Origin: Prionailurus bengalensis
Taxonomy: Eukaryota > Chordata > Mammalia > Carnivora > Felidae
NCBI RefSeq assembly: GCF_016509475.1
Contig: NC_057348.1
Coordinates: 11,054,001-11,118,000 of the forward strand
Direction of reading: 5' to 3'
DNA: 64,000 nt
The notes beneath the pieces are model-generated. The model was not told the origin of the DNA. It ran no database searches and worked only from the letters and a program-made list of their open reading frames with translations. Below, one piece after another: positions 32,816 through 43,959 of this stretch (positions within the stretch are counted from its first letter, which is position 1; each line of letters begins with the position of its first letter). The position numbers and the translations under genes were made by a program.

Positions 32816-34065
32816 CTTTTGATTTAAAGCGAGAGACATCTGAGTCTTGCAATTGAATATGGATAGGCCATCATAGGATTATTAACTGACCTAATATCAA
32901 TATTGCTGTGTCTTGGGGAACAGGAAGGCCTAAGGAGAGGGAAGGAGATGGGGAACAATCAAACAGTGGATTGGTCGGAATACATACCATTTATCCATTA
33001 AGTTTGCTGTCATATGTGTGTGGTTCATGAAGCCTCAAAACAATGACAATAGTCACATTAGGGTCACAGATCACCATAACAAATACAATAATAATAATGA
33101 AAAAATGAGATATTGCAAGAATTTCCAAATTGTGATACAGAGACATGAAGTAAGCAGGTATTGTTGGATAATTGGTGCCAATAGACTTCCTTCACACAGG
33201 CTTGCCACAAACCTTTAACTTGTTTTTTAAAAAATTCCATATCTACGAAGTGCAGTAAAGTGCAATAAAACAAGACATGCCTGTTTGTGCTGTCATACAT
33301 ATGTCACATGATATTCTGAAGTCACATGTACAAATAGACATGAAATTCCAAGTCAATGACAAAGATGACTAGGTCAGAGTCAAGGTCAGGTGAACATGTT
33401 CTTTGGTAGATTACTGTCAACAAAACTAGAACCATTGTGTGATTTTCTGCACTATGGAGGAAAAGATCTAAGGAGTGTGAAAACATATCACTGAGGAATG
33501 GAGTCAGCTGGGAATAGTAAATGAGAAGTAAAAAAACCTGTCCAAGGAGAAGCCATGTAAGACGTATCAGGGAGCAATATTAGCTCCCAGTGTTACCTAG
33601 CTGATTGGGGTAATGCTAGCTAGTTGAAAGGGTTGAAAGAAATGTGCAAAGTGGGTAGAAACTCCGGCTGGATCTTTTTTGACTCTCTTTTCTGATTTTC
33701 CCCAGCATCACTAAAAAAGACAAGCAAAAACCTCCCAGTCTGAGATTCTGGATTACAGAATTGCCTTGAGGCAATTCAAGATGGTTTGGGCAGAGATAAC
33801 TGAATTCAATTGGCCTCAAGTATTATTCCCTAACTCAGTCCTTCTAGATAGAGTCCTGATTCTTTCCTTTCTTTTGTTCATTAATAAAAATGAAAGGATA
33901 TTAAGATTCTAAAGCCAGAGTAAGGGAAATAGACTGCCAGCTGAGAGTCAAATGGCAAAATCAACAGTTATAATACAGCTGCTATAAATTCTGTACACCC
34001 TCACTCTGCTGAAAGTACATTTGTTCCCCCTCCATGCCCAACACAGAGCCTGACACACTTGAGCT
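32816..34065. other. No recognised gene
   Basis: AT-rich sequence without a convincing ORF, repeat family or RNA gene that I could identify. Confidence 0.5.
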
Positions 34066-34231
34066 GTGTAGTATAGACTGAATTGTGTCCCATTAAAATT
34101 CCTAGATTGAAGATCCAATCCCCAATGTGACTGTATTTGCAGATAGGATTTTTAGGAAGTGATAATGGTTAAGTGAAGTCATAAGTGTGGGGTACTAACC
34201 CTGTTGGGTTGGTGTCTTTATAAGAAGAGAA

Positions 34232-34274
<43 letters not shown>

Positions 34275-34460
34275 TATCTCTCTCTCTCTGTCCCCACATG
34301 AACCAAGGAAAGGTCAGTTGAATGAAGACAGCGCATGAAGGTGGCTTCCTACAAGTCAGTAAGAAGTCTCTCACCAGAACTCAATGATAATGGCACATGA
34401 TCTTGGACTTCCATCCTTTATAACTGTGAGAAAATAAACTTCTGTGATCTAAGCTAATGT
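34066..34460 (+). mobile_element. MLT1-like (MaLR) solitary LTR
   Basis: It has the ordered landmarks GACTGAATTGTGTCCCATTA, CCCAATGTGACTGTATTTGC, TTATAAGAAGAGAAAGA, CTTGGACTTCCATCC and AACTGTGAGAAAATAAACTT. A (TC)n expansion (34235-34290) interrupts it. This is an ancient noncoding endogenous LTR with no internal viral genes. Confidence 0.75.
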
Positions 34461-35029
34461 GTAGCACCCATTTGATGAATGAAGGAGGAGTACATTTCCC
34501 TTAGATAAATTACCCAAATGTTCTTCAATTTCTGAAAAACATATATGGAAGTTTTTATGGAAGTCTTTGTCTTTTGATGAAAAGATTATATATGGTATAA
34601 GGCAGTAATATTCTATGTGCCCTGACTCTGGTTCTGAGTCCCGGGAGAAGCTTTTCTTGTCTCTTCAGAGCAATACTCCAGGAATAATTTTCTTTTTCGG
34701 TAGAGTATTATCCATATAAGTCATTCTTCTTGGACAGTCTTACCTAGAGCCTAAGTTTAGGCTCCCCCAAGCCCCAATCATAGGGCTGCCCAATCTATAA
34801 AAGATGACTTCTTCAACTGTGCTTATGAAGTGGGCCTTAAAAGGAAACAAAAACTGCTTTTGTGAAAATGGTTTAAGACACAAGCCACTCAGAGAAGGCC
34901 TTTTAGGATGACTATTGTTTTAACTTGCCACCTTTGGACCAGTGTCCCTCAGAAATATTTTTAACTCAATGTGTTCACAAATGTATGCACCCATGTAAAT
35001 ATTAGTTCAGGAAAGACATCTTGATTATC
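34461..35029. other. No recognised gene
   Basis: I saw nothing that supports a gene or a named repeat. Confidence 0.45.
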
Positions 35030-35575
35030 TCACATATTGATTATCTTAAAGTTTCTGTGGGCTGGGAATCTAGGCATGGCTTAGCTAAATTCTCTGAACC
35101 ATGATCTCTCAAAAAGCTACAATCCACCCATCAGAAGTGGTCAGGGTCTTATGTGAAGGTTTGACTGGGGAAAGTTATATTTCTAAGTTTACATCATTTT
35201 TAGAAGGATTCAATTTTCAGGAGCTCTTGGCTTGATAGCTCCATTTGTCCTGTAGATGTTTGCTGGAAAGCATGTAACAAGCAAGAATACTAAGCAATAA
35301 AAATGAACAAACTATTGATACATGCCACAAGTTGCCACATGGGACTCTCCAATATGGCAGCTTGCTTCATCAAGATGTGAAAGTTAAGAAGGCAATAGAG
35401 TCTGCTAGTAAGACGGAAGTCACAGTCTTTGACAACCTAATCACGAAAATTATCTATCACTTCTGCTGTACCCTATTTATTAGAAACAATTTGCTACATC
35501 AGTTTCACATTCAAGGCATGAATAACATGAGATGAAGACTACAGGAGACCATCTTAGAAGTCTGCCTACCACACT
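35030..35575 (+). repeat. Ancient interspersed repeat, family not assigned
   Basis: It resembles a widespread old mammalian repeat (GAAGGTTTGACTGGGGAAAG block, later CAATATGGCAGCTTGCTTC and GACGGAAGTCACAGTC). Assignment to a named family is not secure. Confidence 0.45.
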
Positions 35576-35584
35576 CATCATCTG

Positions 35585-36425
35585 GTCAACATTTGGTGTT
35601 GTCAAGTTGAAAATGCCACTTTAGCCACTTCAATGGCATCTTATTGTACTTTGGTTTATATTTCTCTAAATGACTAATGATGAGCAATTTTTTATACATT
35701 TATTGGACATTCATATATATTTTGTGTGAAATATCTCTTCAAGTCTTTTAACCATTTTTATTACATTATTTGTCTTCTTACCATTGAGTTTTAAGAGTGC
35801 TTTATGTATTCTCTATGCAAGCCTTTCATCAGATATAATATGGTAGATATTTTCATCCTATCTCTTAATGCTACCTCGTAAAAAATACCGATCAATTTTT
35901 TAATAATTAGTATCTTATTTGTAAGCAATATTAGGTACTCCAAAGTCACAAAGTTTCTGTCTTATGATTTTCTGGAAGTATTATAGTCTTATCTTTTATG
36001 TTTAGGTCTATACTCCATTTAAAATTAATTTTTGAATATAGTATACATTGGCATCAATGTTTATTTTTTGCCATATTGATATCCAATTATTCTAGTACTA
36101 TTTGTTGAGAATATACTTTTCCTATTGACTTATCATGTCACCTTTTAAAATAATTTGATTGTATATGTGTGGGTTTATTTCTGGGCTCTATGTTTCTTAT
36201 AGTGATTTATTTATGTGTTGTAAGCCAATATCACAGTATCTTGATTACTATAAATTTGTAATCGTTTGGAAACCAGGTAGTATAAAAATGCTAACTTTGT
36301 TTTTCCTTTTTCCATAGTTTTTGGGTTTTCTAGATCTTTCAAAATGCATATTCATTTTAGAATCAGCTTAACAGTTTTTACAAAATTGCCTGCCAGAATT
36401 TTGATTGAGATGATACTGAATATGA
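35585..36425 (-). mobile_element. Old L1 (L1M-type) 3' UTR region
   Basis: It shows the antisense L1M signature: a block near 35770-35840 (gagttttaagagtgctttat), a CATCAGATATAATATGG block, and later TAAGCCAATATCACAGTATC. It is diverged. Confidence 0.7.
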
Positions 36426-36429
36426 TAGA

Positions 36430-36660
36430 ACATTTCTGGAAAGAATTCCAAAATCTAAGCTCTAGCACTTATTAGATGTGTGACTATAGAAGTTACTTAA
36501 CCTTTCTGTGCCTTGGTTTCCTCATATGTAACACGTAATCTCATTGCCAAATACCTTAAAGATTTTGAGACAAATAAATTATTTCTGTATGTAAAACACT
36601 TAGAACAACATTTACATATAGCAAGTCTCATGTAAGTATTAGCTATCTGAATGTAATAAT
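36430..36660 (+). mobile_element. MIR
   Basis: It has the core AGATGTGTGACTATAGAAGT, then TACTTAACCTTTCTGTGCCT and TTTCCTCATATGTAACA. A long MIR copy. Confidence 0.8.
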
Positions 36661-36819
36661 GATTACTTGTACTTTATTTCTCTTGTTTATTATGTTGTAG
36701 CAGGAACTATAATAAAGATGATTTTTAAATGCTTGATTTGTTTATGATTTTATTGGAATGCTTGTATGGTTTCCCCAGTTAGTACAATGTTAATGTAGGT
36801 CTAAAGTAACATATCTTCA

Positions 36820-38560
36820 TCATAATAAAGAAAGCGACCATCTATTTTAAAAAGAGCAGCTTTGAACAGACAGAAATAATTCATGAACTTGAAGACAGGC
36901 CAGTTGAAATTATTGAGTGTTCGGGGCAGAAAGAAAAAAGAAGTAAGAAAAACTAAACAGATCCTAAGACACTTGTGGGACTCCATTACCAAAACCAACA
37001 CAAGCATTAAGGGAGTCCAGAAAGAAAAGAGAGAAACGGGCAAAGAGAAGTAATTGAAAGAAAGAAGCAATTATTTGAAGAAGTAATTGCTGAAACTCCC
37101 CAAATTTGATGAAATAAATTAATCTACATATCCAAGAAATTCAGTGAACTCAAAGTAGGATAAACAAAGAGATTCACACTGAGACACATAATCAAACTAC
37201 TGAAAGCCAAATATAGAAGAGGTAATCCTGAGTTCAGTGAGAACTCATCATGCATGAGATCCTCAATAAGATTGTAAGCCGATTTTTCCACAGAAACTTT
37301 GGAGGCCAGAGCCAATGGGATAATATATTTAAATTACTGAAAGAAAATACTGTCACCTTAGAATTCTACACCTCATGAAAGTGTATGAAACATGAAGGAG
37401 AATTTCAGACATTCTCAGATAAACAAAAGCCAAGGCAGTTGGATTCCTACTGGGCCCGCCCTACAAGAAAAGCCAAAGGGAGTGCTTCAGGTCAGAATGG
37501 AAGGACACTACACAGTAACGTGAGGCCTTAGGAGGCCAGAAATATTTTGGCTGGAGTTAAATACATGGGAAAATACAAAACCAGCATTTTGTAATATCAG
37601 ATTTTAACTCCACATTCCATATGTCGCAGGGCTTACAATACAACTGCTTAAAAATAATTACATGAGGGGCACCTGGGTAGCTCAGTTGGTTGAATACCTG
37701 ATTCTTGATTTAGGTTCAGGTCATGATCCCAGGATTGTGGGATTGAGTCCCAAGTCAGGGTCCACATTTAGTAAATTCTCTCTTTCTCTCCCTTTGATCC
37801 TCTTCCCTGCTCACATGCTTTCTCGCTCGCTCTCTCACTTTCCCTCAGATAAATTTAACAAATAAATAAAATAAAATAATAAAAAATAAAATAAAAATAC
37901 TCCTACTTTAAAATTTTTTAATAATTACATGAATTTTGATAATGATAAAATGATGGGTAGAACTGTGTAGGAGTAGAGTTTTATATATGGTTGAAGTCAA
38001 GTTGATATCACTTCAAATGACATTGTTACAAGCTAAGGATGTTACATGTAATCCCCATGGTAACTACAACTAAAATATCTATAAACTACAGGACAAAAGA
38101 AATGAGAAGGGAATCAAAGTGTGTCAGTATACAAAAATCAAATTGACTCCAAAAAAGGACTGAAAACACAATTCTCAGTACATTTTTAAGTTGAAATTAC
38201 TCTAAGTATCTTCTCCAACCACAGGGAATGAAACTAGAAATCAATATAAGGAGGAAAACTGGAAAATCCACAACTATGTGAAAATTGCAGAGCACAATCA
38301 ATTGACTAAGGGTGAAATCATAGGGGAAATTAGAAACGATCTTCAGATAAATCACAACATACATAAACTTATGGGATGAGACCAAAGCAGTGTTGTGTAG
38401 ATTTATCTCCAGTGATTCAACATCTAAACTCCCAAGAATGTCTTAAGAAAGCAGTCAGAGGCCATAGTATCAACAAGAGATTGAGAAATACATTGGTGAG
38501 GTGTGCGACATCTCTGCAGAGTTCTGTAGTGGTTGTCCTCTGCGTGACGGAGTTATGAAA
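36820..38560 (+). mobile_element. Old L1 (ORF1 C-terminal region to ORF2)
   Basis: ORF1 C-terminal-like sequence around 37350-37450 (TTTCAGACATTCTCAGATAA, ACAAAAGCCAAGG) is followed by ORF2-like sequence at 38150-38440. It is too decayed to translate. A SINE splits it at 37666. Confidence 0.6.
37666..37919 (+). mobile_element. CAN SINE with A-rich tail
   Basis: Head GGGGCACCTGGGTAGCTCAG, then a TC tract and a long (AAAAT)n-like tail. Target-site duplication AATAATTACATGA at 37653-37665 and 37920-37932. Confidence 0.88.
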
Positions 38561-40158
38561 CATGGGAGGTGCTGACATTGGAACACGTTCAACCTAGGTT
38601 CAACAGAGAGAATGACATCCCGAACTGGCAGAGGCCGAGCAGATGTCACTCAAAGTGAGAGGTGAGGAATTTATCGTTAATGTAATGGGTAGAAGAATCA
38701 AATGTTAATCAAAATTGATTGAACCATAGGGACTTTTTGGAATAGGCAATTGATCTTGATGCCTTCTTAATTAAAAGTGATGGGCATCTTACTAAGATCC
38801 CATCCATCTGTATAACTAAGAAAAATTCAAGTTCTCATACAAAGAAAGTTGGCCTAAGTCATCAGAACGAAGAGTCGCAATGACTCAAGCCTGAGACTTT
38901 TCATTGACCCTCAAATGATGGGACCAGCTCACCTTGAAAAAACATTAAAACTGCAACAGACTAATGCTCTTTATTTTTCTCCTGACTTTACACAAAGATG
39001 TTTATGTGCTGGAGCTGGTTCCTAATGGGTTATGAGGTGTGACCGTGCATGTCTCATCCCACTTTGTTGGGTAAAAGTCACATGGGTAGCTTAAAGTTAG
39101 CCATGTGAGAGATTTATACTATAGAAATTGGCAAATAATGTAATTAGGCATTTTTCTACCATTCATTTCTTTCTTTCTTTCCCTTCCTTCCTTCCTTCCT
39201 GTGGAAATTTATCAGAAAATTGTGAAGTAGGGAGTCTGAAATAGGAAATTACCATTATAGCATACAAATTAGTGATGTCACTTCTGGGTCAGGTGATGAT
39301 AAAGTATTAACCTCATTATGTTTCACAAAGTGTATTTCAGGTCCATAACTGTATCCTGTTATTATGACCTAATTTCTAACATGAAGAGATGGAAAAGCCA
39401 TAGATGGAATTTGGCAAAATACCCACGGTGCTTTTATAATCTGAGAAAGGGACATTATATTAAGAGGGAGCAAAATAGATCCTCTGGTAGTGTTCTTGCT
39501 TATAAAAATGTTAAGAATAGCAATGCATCCCTGGGGAAATTCCAAAGATCAATGACACTATCAATTCTTGAATGTCAAGGGCTGTCATTTCTGTTGTGCC
39601 AGACTCATGTTTTAGATGGTGCAGAAGAAATTAGATCTTAGAGACTGAATGTGGATTATTGTAGACTTTACCCAATGGTGACTCCAGTTCCTTCTGTTCT
39701 GCAATGTGTTCAATTTCTAAAGTGGATTCACACAAACTTTAGTGATTGGTATATAGCCTTTGATATGTCAAGTAGGTTTTCTTTGAGACCAGAATTTTCT
39801 TTGAGGGCAGCTGCTCTCATTGGCACGGGAAGCATTACACATTTATTCCTCTAGCTCTTCCTATAATATTATAAGTACTAAACCTCCTGTATTACATATA
39901 TTTGCTGCTGAACACTCATGCACTGGATTCTATTTCCCACACTGACCTCCCAAAATATGAGAGATCAAAGTTTTAAATAAAATACAGAAGAAACAGTTAC
40001 TTATCATGTATGAAAAATTAAAGAGGCTGAACCCTTGAGATAACATAAACTGCAGATTACCATTCTGTGAGCTTATAACATCATCATGACTTAGGTCCTG
40101 TGGGGTTTTGAGCATTGTTACTCACGATCAAGTCTCTGTCTTCATACAAATAATACCC
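38561..40158. other. No recognised gene; downstream region of the minus-strand OR
   Basis: No named repeat was recognised apart from a (TTTC)n/(TTCC)n tract at 39162-39200. A 107-codon frame at 39318-39641 shows no recognisable domain. This region would hold the 3' UTR of the minus-strand OR. Confidence 0.5.
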
Positions 40159-41097
40159 CTATGTAGACAACGTTTCTTGGCTGAAGAGCTTTTTAAGGGC
40201 TTGCTTTATGTCTTTGTTTTTTAGACTATAGATAAAAGGGTTCAGCATGGGGGTGACCACTGTGTACATGACTGAGGCTATGGCACTGGACCTGGAGTTT
40301 TGTGCAGCAGCAGAACTCAGATACACCCCAAGGCTTGTGCCATAGAACAAGGAGACAACTGAGAGGTGAGACCCACATGTAGAAAATGCTTTGTACTTGC
40401 CTCCAGCTGATGAAATTCTGAAAATGGAGGTTACAATCTTAGAGTAAGAGAAGAGGATCCCTGTGAGTGGAACAATAGCTACAAGGCCAGTAGCAAAATA
40501 CATCACCAAATCGTTGAGAAAATTATCAGAACGAGCAAGATGGATTAGCTGATTAAGTTCACAGAAAAAGTGAGGGATTTCCAACTCTTCACAAAAAGAG
40601 AGTCGCAAAACCATTAAGCTCTGTAACAATGAGTGCAGGGCAGTCATGATCCAGGATGCCAGAAGCAGGAGCCCACAGAGGTGGGGGTTCATGATGATCG
40701 TGTAGTGGAGGGGGTGACAGATGGCCACAAACCGGTCATAGGCCATCACAGTCAGGAGGAAGTTGTCCAGAACTCCAAAAAGCATGAAAAAGTACAACTG
40801 GGTGATGCATCCTGCATAGGTAATGACTTTGCTCTGTGTCTGGATGTTCAGTAGCATCTTAGGGATGGTGGTGGAGATGAAACAGATGTCTGCCAAAGAG
40901 AGATTGGAGAGAAAGAAGTACATGGGCGTGTGGAGGTGGGAGTCCATGATAACGGCCACGATGATGAGCAGGTTCCCAATGGATGTGACCAGATACATGG
41001 ACAAAAACAGTCCAAAGAGGAGGGGCTGTAGTAATACATCTTCTGAGACACCCAGGAGGATAAATTCTGAAACACATGTTTGATTTTCTGATTCCAT
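40159..41097 (-). CDS. Olfactory receptor, family 7, intact
   Basis: The frame has 312 codons, the normal OR length. I chose the ATG at 41097 (MESENQT, N-glycosylation site N5) because a pyrimidine tract ending in TCAG lies 4 nt before it; the in-frame ATG at 41127 falls in that tract. Seven-TM hallmarks by residue: GNLLI 41-45, LHTPMYFF 55-62, MAYDRFVAICHP 118-129 (G-protein coupling), SY 218-219, KAFSTCGSHL 236-245 and PMLNPFIY 283-290. C97 and C179 of the conserved disulfide are present. C169 is kept, but its usual partner at 189 is arginine (codon 40531-40533). It is more distant from the plus-strand ORs than they are from each other; the subfamily is uncertain (7A/7C/7D-like). It is expected to act as an odorant GPCR signalling through Golf in olfactory neurons. 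No copy of the TATA/first-exon module was found upstream of it. Confidence 0.93.
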   Translation of the reverse strand: MESENQTCVSEFILLGVSEDVLLQPLLFGLFLSMYLVTSIGNLLIIVAVIMDSHLHTPMYFFLSNLSLADICFISTTIPKMLLNIQTQSKVITYAGCITQLYFFMLFGVLDNFLLTVMAYDRFVAICHPLHYTIIMNPHLCGLLLLASWIMTALHSLLQSLMVLRLSFCEELEIPHFFCELNQLIHLARSDNFLNDLVMYFATGLVAIVPLTGILFSYSKIVTSIFRISSAGGKYKAFSTCGSHLSVVSLFYGTSLGVYLSSAAAQNSRSSAIASVMYTVVTPMLNPFIYSLKNKDIKQALKKLFSQETLST

Positions 41098-42448
41098 GTA
41101 GCTGATGAAATGGTGGAAAAGAGACAAAGAAATGCAGATTTAACCTCAAGAAGTTACCCTATACAATTACCCTGGTAAAAGGCTGAAGGTCCTGATTGGG
41201 AAGGTGAGGAAAAAGATTAATCAAATAAGTTTAGGGTAGTATACAGGGGTCCTTCCTCAAGAGGACTTGGCCCCCTTTCATTCCAAAATTTCTAGGTCTG
41301 TAAACCAGCTCTGGGAATTTATTAAGAGGTTGGGACTCACCGTTTTTTGATTAAGGTTAGTTTTTGTTTACTTGACCTTGAACTTTTCTGCTTAAACAGA
41401 TCAAGCAAGAATTTAGTAGACTTTCTACCTAATTTCTCTTCCAGGAGCACCATGGTCAACTAGTCACCACCAACCATTGGAGTAAGTCAGACTATTCCAG
41501 TCCACTACAGCAATCATTTGCACTTTGCCTTTGGTTGTTGATGCTGCTACTTGGCCTCTGCCATCCCAGGACCCAATTACTCCCACTTCATTTAAGTTTT
41601 CCAACCCAGTGGCTGAAGTTTCCACTGTAAGATCTAGCCTACAGAGAACAGCAATCCCAGAGCTCATCAAGGATATTGTGGCTCCCCTCACAATCCATTT
41701 CTCATAGTCATTGTGCAAGGTATGTCCTCTGGACTCTTCCAGCGTGGGTGAGTAGGTCTAACCCGATAAACCCATTCTAACATTCCAATCTCCCCAAGCC
41801 TCTAAATCCACAACTCTACATTAAACCTAGGCATGTCTGGCACTTTCAACTCACTCACTGTGGGCTACCTGTGGTCCGGTTTCCACCAAACAAACTGTAA
41901 GTTCCCAGGCTGCAACATTGAACGCAGAATGTCTGCTTAGTGAGCCCATATCAATACGTTCAGCACGTTCCACCGTTATGTTCTTTCCCACATTAGCCCA
42001 CACTCTGAATCTATCCCTTCCCACACATGTTCCCTGGATTTCTGTCTGTATAAATTAGAAAACTCAAGTCGTTCTTCTGGAGTGTAGAACACTTTCTCAC
42101 AGATCACACTGCACCTTATCCTTAGGGGCCTGCCAGCAAATGAGTCTAATTATGGATCTAGAAGCAAAGAGGAGTGTTAAGGGTGGGACATGAGGAGATT
42201 TGGCATTGTCTTGGGTGGCAACTGCCTGGTGGGGAGGCATTCGTTTCCTCAGGCAGAGCAGAGTTAACCCCTCAGACTGAAGTGGAGAGGTGACACCACT
42301 GTGGGTATGGAGGCCACTACCACTGGGGCGGCGGGTGACCCTATCACTAGGCATGGGGAGGCCAAACCCATTGGGGTAGATAGGCAGCTTCCACTGGCAA
42401 AGAAGACTTAGGGACTCAATTCTCCAGCTTCATCAAGGCCTTCATCAA
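41098..42448. other. Upstream of the minus-strand OR; no recognised gene
   Basis: A minus-strand frame at 41464-41718 (84 codons) and the surrounding 41200-42100 have the look of an old dispersed element, perhaps retroviral-like, but I could not match any family motif. No TATA/EBF module like those of the other units was found. Confidence 0.4.
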
Positions 42449-42602
42449 GGGGCAGAGAGACAGGGAGACACAGAATCCGAAGCAGGCTCCAGGCTCTGGG
42501 CTGTCAGCACAGAGCCCAACGTGGGGCTTGATCCCACAAAAGGTGAGATCATGACCTGAGCTCAAGTCGGATGCTTAATCGGCTGAGCCACCCAGATGCC
42601 CC
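42449..42602 (-). mobile_element. SINEC_Fc, tail truncated
   Basis: Minus-strand head ends at 42602 (GGGGCATCTGGGTGGCTCAG) and the body runs to 42449. The TC tract and tail are missing. Confidence 0.88.
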
Positions 42603-42604
42603 AA

Positions 42605-42870
42605 AGCTCTGTACATTTAAAACCTTGACTGTGAAGCCTTTACTAATCTCCTCAGGAAAAGTCTACTATTTTAGGACCCACTTCACCAGAATTGGAATAC
42701 CATATCAAAGATTGCATTTACTTATTTCTATGTCTCTTCCTCTGTTTAGATCAGGAGCACCTCGAGAGAAGAAACAATACCTTATTAATTTCTTTATTCC
42801 CAGAATATGTTAGTTCCTACCATGCAGTAATTTCTCAATAAATGTTTGTGGAAAGAACGAATGGTTGAGT
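42605..42870 (+). mobile_element. L2 3'-end fragment
   Basis: L2-like end with TTTAGATCAGGAGCACC, ATTCCCAGAATATGTTAG and a terminal TCTCAATAAATGTTTGTGG. Confidence 0.65.
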
Positions 42871-43955
42871 GGCATTAAAAAGAGATACCACTAACAGGGA
42901 AAAGGAAGAAACAGTGAAACAACAGAACAAACCATTGAGACAGGGAGGCCCCATGATGGATAGCCAACACCAGAGGAGACCGATGGGTGCAAAAAGACAT
43001 TTTAGTGCATCCCACTTATTGACTTCCAAAATCTGGGACTTAAACGTGCCAGGATTTTGTATTAACAAACATTTCTTTACTTGTTATCCTTTTGTATAAC
43101 ATAAAGTTACTGCCAATAAAGAGAGTCCTATGCATCATTATCATACTCCCCAGTACCTGTGAAAATGCTGTGGTTCACCCAGATATTATCACAAAAAAGT
43201 CTGAGCTCACTCATGAAGTTCCTTCCCACTGAGATGAATGAATTTGCCCCCAGAAAGGGCAGGGTGATGGAACCACTCATGAGGTCTCTGGAAGACACAA
43301 CTGTGTTTCCTCACCATCCGAAATTAGTAGAATTGACTTTAGAGGGCCTAGTGGAAGCATTTAAGAATTTCTGTGGCTTTAGGAGCTGAATTCCCAACAG
43401 TCCTGTTGATGAAGTATTCTTTTGTCTCTCTATACCTTGAGAGATTTTGTTCCCTGGAGCTAAAAGAGAAAAACACGGTGCAGGCATGTGCTCATGTGCT
43501 GGATTTAATCCTGGGAGACATCTTTGGAGTTCTTACCTCTTTGGACTCTTTCCTCCCAGAAAAAGACCACCACTTTTTAGGTATGGCCGCTGTAATGCAG
43601 AGAAACCCACAATGCCTGCTCTAGCCTTGATTCTGGAGGGACACCATGATTATACCAGAATATCTTCTTTCTCCCATCTATTTTCTCTGGTGTTGTCCTC
43701 AATCATGACATTAAACAAATTCTGTTTCAAACTGCACGCTGACACCCAAGCTAAAAGAACAGAGACATCGGAGATCACACATGAAAGAGAATGCAGTCAT
43801 TACAAAAACAGTTCAGAATAATACTCAACAGACTATAAACCCAGCAAACAACGAGATAATTCCTGGGGGTGGGGGTGGGGGGAGGCGGAGAGTGGAGACT
43901 CTGATGATTCCTGTTACTACATCAAAATGTTGAATATGCTTCAATAATTTTTAAA
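42871..43955. other. No recognised gene
   Basis: Frames at 43159-43389, 43373-43624 and 43447-43821 overlap one another in different phases and show no domain. A G-rich run lies at 43866-43885. Confidence 0.45.
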
Positions 43956-43959
43956 AGTT

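Noticed and set aside
41464..41718. 84-codon minus-strand frame with a possible retroviral-like look
   Set aside because: I could not identify any protease, RT, integrase or gag motif; the resemblance is too vague to call.
43447..43821. 124-codon frame and overlapping frames at 43159-43624
   Set aside because: Mutually overlapping frames in different phases without family motifs; likely chance.
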